Shown here: in pieces, positions 1 through 5,619 of the stretch
Layout: the number at the start of each line of letters is the position of its first letter
Numbering within the stretch: position 1 is the stretch's first letter
Assembly: GCA_902490245.1 (NCBI GenBank)
Contig: CABUDB010000120.1
Span: forward strand, 1 to 5,619
Direction: 5' to 3'
Length of the DNA: 5,619 nucleotides
Origin: an uncultured Collinsella sp.
Lineage (GTDB): Bacteria > Actinomycetota > Coriobacteriia > Coriobacteriales > Coriobacteriaceae
Notes under the pieces: generated by a model
Databases searched by the model: none
The model's input: only the letters and a program-made list of their open reading frames with translations
Told to the model about the DNA's origin: nothing
Translations under genes and position numbers: made by a program

Positions 1-74
1 TAGGGCGCTGCCTGCCGCTGTACTTCGGGCAGGACTTCGCAAGGGAACAAAGGATTAATTGCATCACTTAGCGA

Positions 75-93
75 GCGCAATTACAGATTGCGC
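75..93. promoter_or_regulatory. Perfect inverted repeat in the leader of the pilus operon
   Basis: The arms GCGCAAT (75-81) and ATTGCGC (87-93) are exact reverse complements separated by 5 bases (TACAG). The repeat lies 55 bases before the chosen ATG of gene 1, where an operator or a small 5'-UTR hairpin would be expected. It is not followed by a T run, so it is not a convincing terminator. A weak promoter-like pair (TTGCAT at 59-64, TACAGA at 82-87, 17-base spacing) would overlap the repeat, which would suit a repressor or activator site, but those hexamers are poor matches. Its regulatory role is inference. Confidence 0.4.
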
Positions 94-133
94 AGATACG
101 TTTGATAGTGAAAGAGCAAGATCGCGGTCTCTT

Positions 134-143
134 GGGGAGGAGA
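134..143 (+). promoter_or_regulatory. Strong ribosome binding site for gene 1; decides the start
   Basis: GGGGAGGAGA contains the GGAGG core and ends 5 bases before the ATG at 149. This supports 149 rather than the in-frame TTG at 59, which has no comparable Shine-Dalgarno and would put 30 residues that do not resemble a signal peptide in front of a good one. Confidence 0.85.
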
Positions 144-148
144 CATCG

Positions 149-3100
149 ATGAAAGCGAATTCGGAAAAAACTAAGCAGAGCAATAAAGCGACGCGCCGTG
201 TACTGGCAGGCGTTTTGTGCGGAGCCTCCGTGTTGAGCCTGGTACTGTCGCTCGTCATGCCTCCGATCTCGCAGGCCATTGCCAACGATGCCCAGACAGT
301 TTTTGCCGAGAAAACTGTGATGGGGGGGGGTTCCTCAAGTGAGTCTACTGATGTAGACAGCGCCAACAACGGGGATACCGAAAACAAGAATAGTGACGAG
401 ACCGAGGACGGCGCGAGCGAAGACGCCGCTGCTGCGGGCTCGACTGCCGATAGCGTGGAGGCCAAGGGTGTCGTGCAGCCTTCCGACGCACAGCTTGCGG
501 ATGATGAGAATAACGATGAAAACGCGAACGCTCCCGCCACCGTCAGTGACGATGGCTATACCGAGGTAAGCAACGATGTTGCTAGGGCATTTACCAATGG
601 CGGCAAGTTCCGACTGACGGGTTCTGTCTATTCGAATCAGCAGATTACCATCAAGAAAGACACCACCATTAATCTTGCGGGAAACATGCTCTACAACCGC
701 TCCGGCGGCTTAGACTCCTTCTTTGTGGTCGAAAACGGAGCCACGCTCACTATCGAGAACACTATCGAGGACTCAGATAGTACAAAAGACGAAAAGACTC
801 CGGTCAACAATGCGCCGGCGGGTCAGCCTGCGATTATGACATGGGAAAGGGGAGACGAGTCTAGCTCTAATGGCGCCGCACCCAAGAGTCTTACTTACTA
901 TGAGACTAAGAGCACGCCCAATACAGATAGACTTTGCACCACCGAGACTACGTACAAGCATGACGTTACGGGCTTTGGCGCTATCGTTGCGGCATCGGTC
1001 AGCGGTTCCGTAAAGCAAGTGGTCACCGTTAATGAGGGCGGCACGCTCGATCTCAAGGGCGGCATGATTACCACGGCCGCCAATCTGAGCGATAACGGCC
1101 ATGTGATTCTTTCTATGGGTAAGGTCAAAATCGAAGGCGGTTACGTCACCAACGGCAACCGCGGTGGCTGGGGCGGTGGTCTGTGCATAACGGGCGCGAA
1201 AGCCAGCCTCGAAATGACAGACGGTGTGGTCGCGGGAAACAAGGCAGCTTCTGGCGGCGGCGTCTATGCTGACAACGGAGCCACCTTGAAGCTTACGGGT
1301 GGAATCATCTCTGGCAACGCTACGTACGGCGAGGCGGATGGTCTCGGTGGCGGCATCTTGGCTTCGGGCGGTAGTGTGACCGTTTCTGGTGGCTACATCA
1401 CTAACAATAAATACGCCAAGTTTTGCGGCCGCGATGGCTGGGGTTGTCATGGCGGCGCTGGTCTTGCTGCCAATAACGGCGCCCATGTTGCCATTTCCGG
1501 TGGCCAGATTACCGGCAACTACTCCGAGGAAGCCGGCGGTGGCGTTTATGTCACGGATGTCAACCGTAATAACCAATCCCGTACGGGTATGGCGTGGCTG
1601 AATATCACGGGAGGAATTATTGCCTCTAACGTGAGCTACCGATCTGAAGGTGCTGGCATTCGAGTGGGCCAGATGGTTGACGCGATGATAAATGGATCGT
1701 CAAACGATAGCCCAGTCTACATCACAAATAATCACTGCATGTCTCGCTTTGACTGGGGCGGTGGCGGTATCTTCGTCCAGGGAAACTCGAATGAGGGTAT
1801 GGAAAAGACCGCTGGTAGATTATTTGTATACAACTCGTACATTAGCAGCAATACCGCTGGTGGCTATGGTGGTGGCGTTGCAGTCTGCCCGACGGGCAAG
1901 ACGTTGGTAACGAACACTAAGGGCACGGCAATCTTTGGCAATAAGTCTGCTGGCAGTGAGCAAAAAGCCACCGGGTACAATTCGGCAGAAAACAAGGGTA
2001 ATGATGGTACGCCCCATCTTTCAGCTGGTGGTGCTGATGGTTTTGATAAGACTGAAGATCAAGATGCATACAAATCGGAGGTGTTTCGCAAGTACGGTCA
2101 TGCCGATTTCTTCCTCGCAGCGCGGGGTCACAATACGCCGGTCGCAGTGGTAAGCGGCAAGATGCTTGGCGATATAGACGCCCAGTATTCGGGAAGCATT
2201 GAGCTAACGGATCGCATTACCATCCCCGCCAACGGTGTTGCTCAGGTAAAAAATAGCATCGGTCTGACTTCGGGTGTTGATACCACGGATAAAACGACGA
2301 TTGGTGCAGTACGGAATAAAGCGACAACTTTCATCACGGGCAACTATTCTTGGGACCATGGTGGCGGCATCATGTCGAATGGTGACTTGTACCTAGGCGT
2401 GCCTGCGGATACGTACGTCTATCCGAGCCTTAAGTTGAAGGCAACCAAGGCGCTGAAAAATCAGCAGACCAATCAAAACATGAAGCTCGACAAAGACAAG
2501 TTCTCCTTCTCGGTCTACCGTAAGGATTCGGATGACGCGACGGAGCCCTTTTGGAAAGACAAGAAATTCAACAATGGCGGCTGCACCTTGGTCGGAACCG
2601 CCAAGAATGATGCGAACGGTAACATCACCTTTGACCTTGGCGAACAGCTCATTGATAAGACTGTTAAGGCTAATGAGATTACATACTATTTGGTCGAAAA
2701 TGCTGGCAATGATCCCGGCATCACGTACGATCCCGACATCACGTACGACTCAGCCGTGTACAAGATTGTGGTGAAGGTTCAGGACAACCAAACGCCACTC
2801 ATGAATGTGCCGAGCAGGGAAGATCCAAACTTGGACGTTACTCTTTACGTTCACAACTATACGATCACAAGCGTGAGTCTGGGAGATTCAACTAACTCGT
2901 TGGAAAAGAACGAGCAAGGCTATTATTCGATTGTCGGCCCCGACGGGGGAAAGACCTTCACCAATAATTACACTCCGTACACCTCCAACGGCTCTTGGAC
3001 TCCCAAGGCGACTAAGGTCGTTGAGGGTGGCGAGATGAAGGAGTTTACGCTTCAACTTGCGAAAGACAGCAGATTTAGAGACGAAGACATCGTCGGCACT

Positions 3101-3610
3101 GCCGTGACCTCTGGCGATAAAAAGAAGCAGACGCTTCCGTTCGTCTTTGATAAGGGGATTGCGTACACGCTCTCTGATATCACGAAGGGTCCCTACACTG
3201 CTGGTGACTCTACGGGTCGTGGCGCTTCCAAGACCTTCACGTACTACATGCGCGAGAAGGACGATAGCTCGATTTTCTCGCATTACAAGTTTGATCATTC
3301 GGTCTATAAGCTTGACGTCACGATGGCGGATCAGAAAAATGGCAAAATCGTCCCCGCGAAGGTGACCTACAGGAAGGGAACCGTTGACTCCGATGGCAAG
3401 TGGAACGCAGACCCCCATGCCAAAGAACAGGACCTCACCGAAACCTCCACCCCCACCTTCACCAACACCTACTCAACCTCTTTGCCCCTTTCTGGTATGT
3501 CGGGCGTCACTCTGACGTACCTTGCCGGCGCGGCGGTGCTTTGCGCTGCTGCGGCCTGGATGCACATTCGTCGCAAGGCGAATGCGAAGGGAGGTGAGCG
3601 TCGTGAATAA
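149..3610 (+). CDS. LPXTG-type wall-anchored beta-helix adhesin / pilus tip-like protein with two FctA-like isopeptide domains
   Basis: This 1153-aa protein is predicted to be secreted and covalently attached by sortase, as a tip or ancillary pilin or a free surface adhesin. Residues 1-45 form a signal peptide: basic N-region (KATRR), hydrophobic core, likely AIA cleavage near 45/46. Residues 62-136 are an acidic Ser/Asp/Glu/Asn linker. Residues about 300-600, and again 726-745, carry GG-[IV]-x-x-N repeats alternating with GGG[VI] turns, as in right-handed beta-helix adhesins. Two FctA/Spy0128-like domains follow (about 758-942 and 950-1108). Their candidate isopeptide Lys/Glu/Asn sets are K767/E850/N939 (TFTNNY) and K956/E1036/N1106 (TFTNTY). 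The sorting signal is LPLSG (1112-1116), a hydrophobic segment (about 1119-1138) and a basic tail (IRRK). The ATG at 149 was chosen for its Shine-Dalgarno. The stop overlaps the next gene by 8 nt. A G9 run at codons 58-61 may make it phase-variable. Ligand unknown; domain types are recognised by motif only. Confidence 0.9.
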   Translation: MKANSEKTKQSNKATRRVLAGVLCGASVLSLVLSLVMPPISQAIANDAQTVFAEKTVMGGGSSSESTDVDSANNGDTENKNSDETEDGASEDAAAAGSTADSVEAKGVVQPSDAQLADDENNDENANAPATVSDDGYTEVSNDVARAFTNGGKFRLTGSVYSNQQITIKKDTTINLAGNMLYNRSGGLDSFFVVENGATLTIENTIEDSDSTKDEKTPVNNAPAGQPAIMTWERGDESSSNGAAPKSLTYYETKSTPNTDRLCTTETTYKHDVTGFGAIVAASVSGSVKQVVTVNEGGTLDLKGGMITTAANLSDNGHVILSMGKVKIEGGYVTNGNRGGWGGGLCITGAKASLEMTDGVVAGNKAASGGGVYADNGATLKLTGGIISGNATYGEADGLGGGILASGGSVTVSGGYITNNKYAKFCGRDGWGCHGGAGLAANNGAHVAISGGQITGNYSEEAGGGVYVTDVNRNNQSRTGMAWLNITGGIIASNVSYRSEGAGIRVGQMVDAMINGSSNDSPVYITNNHCMSRFDWGGGGIFVQGNSNEGMEKTAGRLFVYNSYISSNTAGGYGGGVAVCPTGKTLVTNTKGTAIFGNKSAGSEQKATGYNSAENKGNDGTPHLSAGGADGFDKTEDQDAYKSEVFRKYGHADFFLAARGHNTPVAVVSGKMLGDIDAQYSGSIELTDRITIPANGVAQVKNSIGLTSGVDTTDKTTIGAVRNKATTFITGNYSWDHGGGIMSNGDLYLGVPADTYVYPSLKLKATKALKNQQTNQNMKLDKDKFSFSVYRKDSDDATEPFWKDKKFNNGGCTLVGTAKNDANGNITFDLGEQLIDKTVKANEITYYLVENAGNDPGITYDPDITYDSAVYKIVVKVQDNQTPLMNVPSREDPNLDVTLYVHNYTITSVSLGDSTNSLEKNEQGYYSIVGPDGGKTFTNNYTPYTSNGSWTPKATKVVEGGEMKEFTLQLAKDSRFRDEDIVGTAVTSGDKKKQTLPFVFDKGIAYTLSDITKGPYTAGDSTGRGASKTFTYYMREKDDSSIFSHYKFDHSVYKLDVTMADQKNGKIVPAKVTYRKGTVDSDGKWNADPHAKEQDLTETSTPTFTNTYSTSLPLSGMSGVTLTYLAGAAVLCAAAAWMHIRRKANAKGGERRE
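322..330 (+). repeat. Poly-G tract (G9), candidate phase-variation switch inside gene 1
   Basis: Nine consecutive G begin at the third base of the codon for M58 and give M-G-G-G-S-S-S in the open frame. One G fewer puts a TAG (native bases 354-356) in frame and yields a peptide of about 68 aa. One G more puts a TGA (native bases 340-342) in frame and yields about 64 aa. In either OFF state only the signal peptide and a few residues would be made. Long intragenic G runs near the 5' end of surface-protein genes are known contingency loci. Switching at this site is inferred, not shown. Confidence 0.75.
1058..1942 (+). repeat. Beta-helix repeat region of gene 1 (GG-[IV]-x-x-N units)
   Basis: The encoded residues 304-598 contain degenerate units: GGMITTA (304), GGYVTNGN (330), DGVVAGN (358), GGIISGN (384), GGYITNN (414), GGQITGN (451), GGIIASN (488), VYITNN (523), NSYISSN (562), GTAIFGN (592). 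They alternate with GGGVYAD, GGGILAS, GGGVYVT, GAGIRVG, GGGIFVQ and GGGVAVC turns. Spacing is about 25-40 residues, consistent with successive coils of a right-handed parallel beta-helix, as in Pmp-like and pectate-lyase-like adhesins. The repeats are conserved in protein rather than DNA, so they are not an obvious substrate for recombination. Confidence 0.7.
2711..2746 (+). repeat. 18-bp in-frame tandem duplication in the first FctA-like domain
   Basis: GATCCCGGCATCACGTAC (2711-2728) is followed at once by GATCCCGACATCACGTAC (2729-2746), with one mismatch. The translation is DPGITY-DPDITY (residues 855-866), then DS. It duplicates the I-x-Y-D strand entry that precedes the Y-K-I-V-V-K-V strand in this domain type. 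The near identity at DNA level points to a recent duplication that kept the frame. Confidence 0.85.
3587..3597 (+). promoter_or_regulatory. Ribosome binding site for gene 2, inside the end of gene 1
   Basis: AAGGGAGGTGA is a near-complete anti-16S complement, ending 5 bases before the GTG at 3603. It lies in the last codons of gene 1 and fixes the start of gene 2 at 3603. Upstream in-frame ATGs such as 3522 would encode the gene 1 membrane-anchor DNA in the wrong frame and would not give a signal peptide at the N-terminus. The arrangement suggests translational coupling. Confidence 0.85.
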
Positions 3611-5273
3611 GAAAGTTTGCTCCTTCCCGATCTTGTTTGCGCTGCTTGCCCTCCTGATCGGCACCTGCGCGGTTGTGTTCCCCGCATCCGCGCAGGCCGC
3701 GCCGACCTCGACCGGTTCCATCACGGTGAGCGGCACCGTGGCGAGCAGCTACGACGCCTACCAGATCTTTGACGCCAACGTCGTCGACGGTGACAACGAC
3801 GCCAAGATTGCCACCGACCTCGCCTGGGCGAGCGACGCCGCGCGCGACGCCGCGCTGCCTGTGCTGCAAAGCGCCGGCATGCCCAATTCCCAGACCACCG
3901 CGCAGGAAGCTGCCGGGTGGCTCAACAACGATTCCCACCTTACGAGCGCGCTGAGCGCACAGCTCGCTCGTTCCCTTCAGAGCTCTGGCGCCGTGTCCGT
4001 GGCCCTTAACGCGGGCACGACGGCCGAGCTGTCCTGCGGCTACTGGCTCATCGTCGCCGCCGACGACGCCATCGCCCAGGGCGAGGCCGGCACCGCGCCG
4101 ATCATGGTGCTGGTGGGTGGCAGCGCCGTCACCGTCAAGCCCAAGGCGGCGACGCCCAAGGTCGCCAAGCACGTGCTGGAGGACAGCACCGCCGCATGGC
4201 AGAAGGCCGCCGACGCCACGGTCGCCGACGACCTGTACTGGCGCCTCTCGGCCACGGTCCCGGCGGGCCTTGCCGCCTACGACACCTACGCGGTTCAGCT
4301 AGTCGACACCATGGGCGCGGGGCTCGACCCCTCCAAGGTCGCCGCGAGCATGCATGTGTACGTGGCGGCGGGCACGGACGGCGGCTTTGACGCCGTCTCG
4401 GCCGGTAAGGACGGCCGCGCCGGCACCGAGCCCACGAAGGGCTGGACCGACATCACGGCCCAGTGCGCCACCAAGGTAGCGGCCGACGGCAAGACCTTCA
4501 CCGTGCGCACCGGCGACCTCATCGCCGCGCTCGGCGGGGCCGACGCCTTCACCGCGGGCGCCCGCGTGGTCGCCGTGTACGACGCGCCGCTCAACAGCGC
4601 ATGCAACCACGGCATCGCGAAGGGCAACCCCAACGAGGTCTATCTGCGCTATCCGCGCTCTCCCTTTGCCGATCAGTCCGGCGACGCCGGCTTCACCCGC
4701 ACGCCGAGCGATGACGCGTGCGCCTACACCTGGGATCTCGCGCTCACCAAGCGCGGCAGCGACGGCGACAAGCCGCTGCCCGGGGCGGTTCTGAGCATCG
4801 CCGACGACCGCGGTCGCACGCTGGCGGCCGACGGCACGTGGGATGCGCAAGGCAAGGCCACCGTCATCACGGGCGAGGACGGCCGCGTGACCGTCTCGGG
4901 CGTGGACTCGGGCAAGCTGGAGGTCCGCGAGCTCAAGGCGCCCAAGGGCTACACCGCTTTTGAGGGCACGCGCTCTGTGACGGTCAAGGCCGAGGGCCTG
5001 GACGTCGACCAGGTGGCCGCCGCCAAGCCCAAACTCACCATCACGGCCGAGTCGCCCCTGCGCGCCGACAGCGCGGACGGGTCGACGGGCAGCCTGGAGG
5101 CGTCGCTCATCAACACGCCCACCGGCACACCCCCTAGCATTACCACCGGAGGCTTTATGCCCTCGACTGGCGATATGGCAATGTACGCTGCGGCCGCCGC
5201 AGCGGTCGCCGGAGCCGCGCTCATCGTGGTCGCGCTCCTGGTCAAGCGGGGAGGTGGCAGCCATAAAGAGTAG
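3603..5273 (+). CDS. Isopeptide-forming fimbrial subunit (SpaA-like pilin) with MPSTG sorting signal
   Basis: This 556-aa protein is predicted to be a sortase-polymerised or basal pilin. Residues 1-32 form a signal peptide (NKK start, hydrophobic core, likely SAQA/AP cleavage). Residues about 37-182 are an N-terminal pilin domain (TGSITVSGT...YDAYQIFDA) ending in VTVKPK (176-181). This resembles the V-x-V-Y-P-K pilin motif with Tyr replaced by Lys; K181 is the candidate linking lysine. Residues about 183-376 are a D2-type domain, with candidate K189 (PKVAKHV), D235 (LVDTM) and the NPNEVYL strand (342-348). Residues about 377-506 are a SpaA/CnaB-like domain with K383 (LTKRG), E443 in an E-box-like RELKAPKGY, and N504 (LINTP). 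The sorting signal is MPSTG (519-523), a hydrophobic segment (about 527-547) and the tail KRGGGSHKE. Four cysteines (145, 288, 334, 373) lie in the exported part. The gene is much richer in GC than gene 1. GTG start chosen by Shine-Dalgarno; shaft versus basal role is undecided. Confidence 0.9.
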   Translation: MNKKVCSFPILFALLALLIGTCAVVFPASAQAAPTSTGSITVSGTVASSYDAYQIFDANVVDGDNDAKIATDLAWASDAARDAALPVLQSAGMPNSQTTAQEAAGWLNNDSHLTSALSAQLARSLQSSGAVSVALNAGTTAELSCGYWLIVAADDAIAQGEAGTAPIMVLVGGSAVTVKPKAATPKVAKHVLEDSTAAWQKAADATVADDLYWRLSATVPAGLAAYDTYAVQLVDTMGAGLDPSKVAASMHVYVAAGTDGGFDAVSAGKDGRAGTEPTKGWTDITAQCATKVAADGKTFTVRTGDLIAALGGADAFTAGARVVAVYDAPLNSACNHGIAKGNPNEVYLRYPRSPFADQSGDAGFTRTPSDDACAYTWDLALTKRGSDGDKPLPGAVLSIADDRGRTLAADGTWDAQGKATVITGEDGRVTVSGVDSGKLEVRELKAPKGYTAFEGTRSVTVKAEGLDVDQVAAAKPKLTITAESPLRADSADGSTGSLEASLINTPTGTPPSITTGGFMPSTGDMAMYAAAAAAVAGAALIVVALLVKRGGGSHKE

Positions 5274-5279
5274 CTGGCA

Positions 5280-5298
5280 GCCCCACAGAGAGCGGGGC
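5280..5298 (+). other. Short GC hairpin between gene 2 and gene 3
   Basis: GCCCC (5280-5284) can pair with GGGGC (5294-5298) across a 9-base loop, just after the gene 2 stop. No T run follows, so it is not a standard intrinsic terminator. It could be an intercistronic processing or mRNA-stabilising element that sets different levels for gene 2 and gene 3, as is often needed in pilus operons. With only five pairs, chance is a real alternative. The rest of the 108-base gap shows no clear promoter. Confidence 0.25.
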
Positions 5299-5368
5299 GA
5301 GACGTAGCGAAGTAGATGCTAAGACACAGACAGATGATGACCGATCGAATGGAATTCGAGCAGAAAGC

Positions 5369-5374
5369 AGAGGA
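5369..5374 (+). promoter_or_regulatory. Ribosome binding site for gene 3
   Basis: AGAGGA lies 7 bases before the ATG at 5382 in a purine-rich stretch (AGAGGAAAAGAAG). A second in-frame ATG at 5388 gives the same signal peptide minus two residues and cannot be excluded as the start. Confidence 0.6.
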
Positions 5375-5381
5375 AAAGAAG

Positions 5382-5619
5382 ATGAGCATGAGCAAGAACA
5401 TCGCACGCCTGGCAGTAACCGCCGGCCTCACAGCAGCGCTGAGCTTCGGCGGAGTCATGGCCCCGGTGACCATGGCGTTTGCTGAGGGCGCCGCGACCGG
5501 TTCGGTGACCATCGAGAACGCAAAGTATAACGTTACCGATTTTAAAGGTTACAAGATCTTCGATCCCATACCCGACACCATGCAGGAAGCCGTTAAACGC
5601 TTGCTCTCCGTCCTGTCAA
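5382..5619 (+). CDS. Pilin, N-terminal fragment cut by the window edge
   Basis: The reading frame is open for 79 codons to the last base, with no stop. Residues 1-34 form a signal peptide: SKNIARLA basic/hydrophobic start and AFA before EGAATG as the likely cleavage site. The mature start TGSVTIENAKYNVTDFKGYKIFD matches the gene 2 mature start (TGSITVSGTVASSYDAYQIFD) in motif order, so the two share the same N-terminal fimbrial domain. From its place after a tip-like protein and a first pilin it could be the major shaft subunit, but no pilin motif or sorting signal is visible in the window. After IFD it continues PIPDTMQEAVKRLL, apparently lacking the acidic loop seen in gene 2. Base composition is less GC-rich than gene 2. 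Confidence 0.8.
   Translation, partial: MSMSKNIARLAVTAGLTAALSFGGVMAPVTMAFAEGAATGSVTIENAKYNVTDFKGYKIFDPIPDTMQEAVKRLLSVLS

Noticed and set aside
11..33. CCTGCC/GGCAGG 6-bp stem near the left edge as a terminator of an upstream gene
   Set aside because: The 11-base loop is large and no T run follows; it may be chance in GC-rich DNA.
2..71. Short open stretches at the left edge that could be the tail of an upstream gene (stops at 56-58 or 69-71 depending on frame)
   Set aside because: Two + frames are equally plausible and each gives only about 18-22 residues with no recognisable motif, so no gene end can be called.
59..148. In-frame TTG start at 59 extending gene 1 by 30 residues
   Set aside because: No good Shine-Dalgarno before it, and it would bury a typical signal peptide; the ATG at 149 has a strong GGAGG at the right distance.
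165..170. A6 run near the start of gene 1 as a second slippage site
   Set aside because: Six A is short and common by chance; it is far less suggestive than the G9 tract.
1140..1900. Dense GGTGGCGG-like DNA repeats as a CRISPR or recombination array
   Set aside because: They are imperfect, unevenly spaced and explained by the GGG turns of the beta-helix protein.
3603..3668. Lipoprotein signal at C22 of gene 2
   Set aside because: The residues before the cysteine (L-I-G-T) do not fit a lipobox, which needs Gly, Ala or Ser just before Cys; a normal AQA cleavage site follows and the protein has a sortase signal.
4299..5264. Long reverse-strand open frame opposite gene 2 (and others at 3507-4172 and 773-1576)
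   Set aside because: These are shadows of high-GC or repeat-rich coding on the + strand; the translations are low-complexity Arg/Ala/Gly-rich with no family motif, while the + strand products have signal peptides, domains and sorting signals.

Overview
The window carries the 5' part of a sortase-dependent pilus (fimbrial) operon, all on the + strand, from a Gram-positive host. It holds two complete LPXTG-type surface protein genes and the start of a third. The protein types (beta-helix plus FctA-like adhesin, isopeptide-forming fimbrial subunit), strong GGAGG ribosome binding sites, a GTG start and high-GC coding all fit a gut actinobacterium. The class Coriobacteriia (Collinsella and relatives) is my best guess from style and composition; nothing in the window proves the taxon.

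Layout. Bases 1-148 are a leader with a perfect 7-bp inverted repeat (75-93) and a strong Shine-Dalgarno (134-143). Gene 1 (149-3610, 1153 aa) encodes a secreted, wall-anchored protein: signal peptide, acidic low-complexity linker, a long right-handed beta-helix of GG-[IV]-x-x-N repeats, two FctA/Spy0128-like isopeptide domains, and a C-terminal LPLSG sorting signal. It looks like a tip or ancillary pilin/adhesin. Gene 2 (3603-5273, 556 aa) overlaps gene 1 by 8 nt and encodes a fimbrial subunit with N-terminal, D2 and SpaA-like domains and an MPSTG sorting signal. After a 108-nt gap, gene 3 (5382 to the window edge) begins with a signal peptide and a pilin N-domain start paralogous to that of gene 2. 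A class C sortase would be expected downstream, outside the window.

The most interesting feature is an uninterrupted run of nine G (322-330) just after the signal-peptide region of gene 1. Nine G keep the frame open; eight or ten each lead to a stop within about a dozen codons. This is the layout of an ON/OFF contingency switch driven by slipped-strand mispairing. Because gene 2 starts inside the end of gene 1, loss of gene 1 translation could also lower gene 2 expression, so the tract may switch the whole pilus tip and shaft. Also notable are a sharp base-composition step between gene 1 (about half GC) and gene 2 (about 70% in a sampled row), an in-frame 18-bp tandem duplication in the first FctA-like domain, non-standard sorting motifs, and an apparently altered D2 asparagine motif in gene 2.
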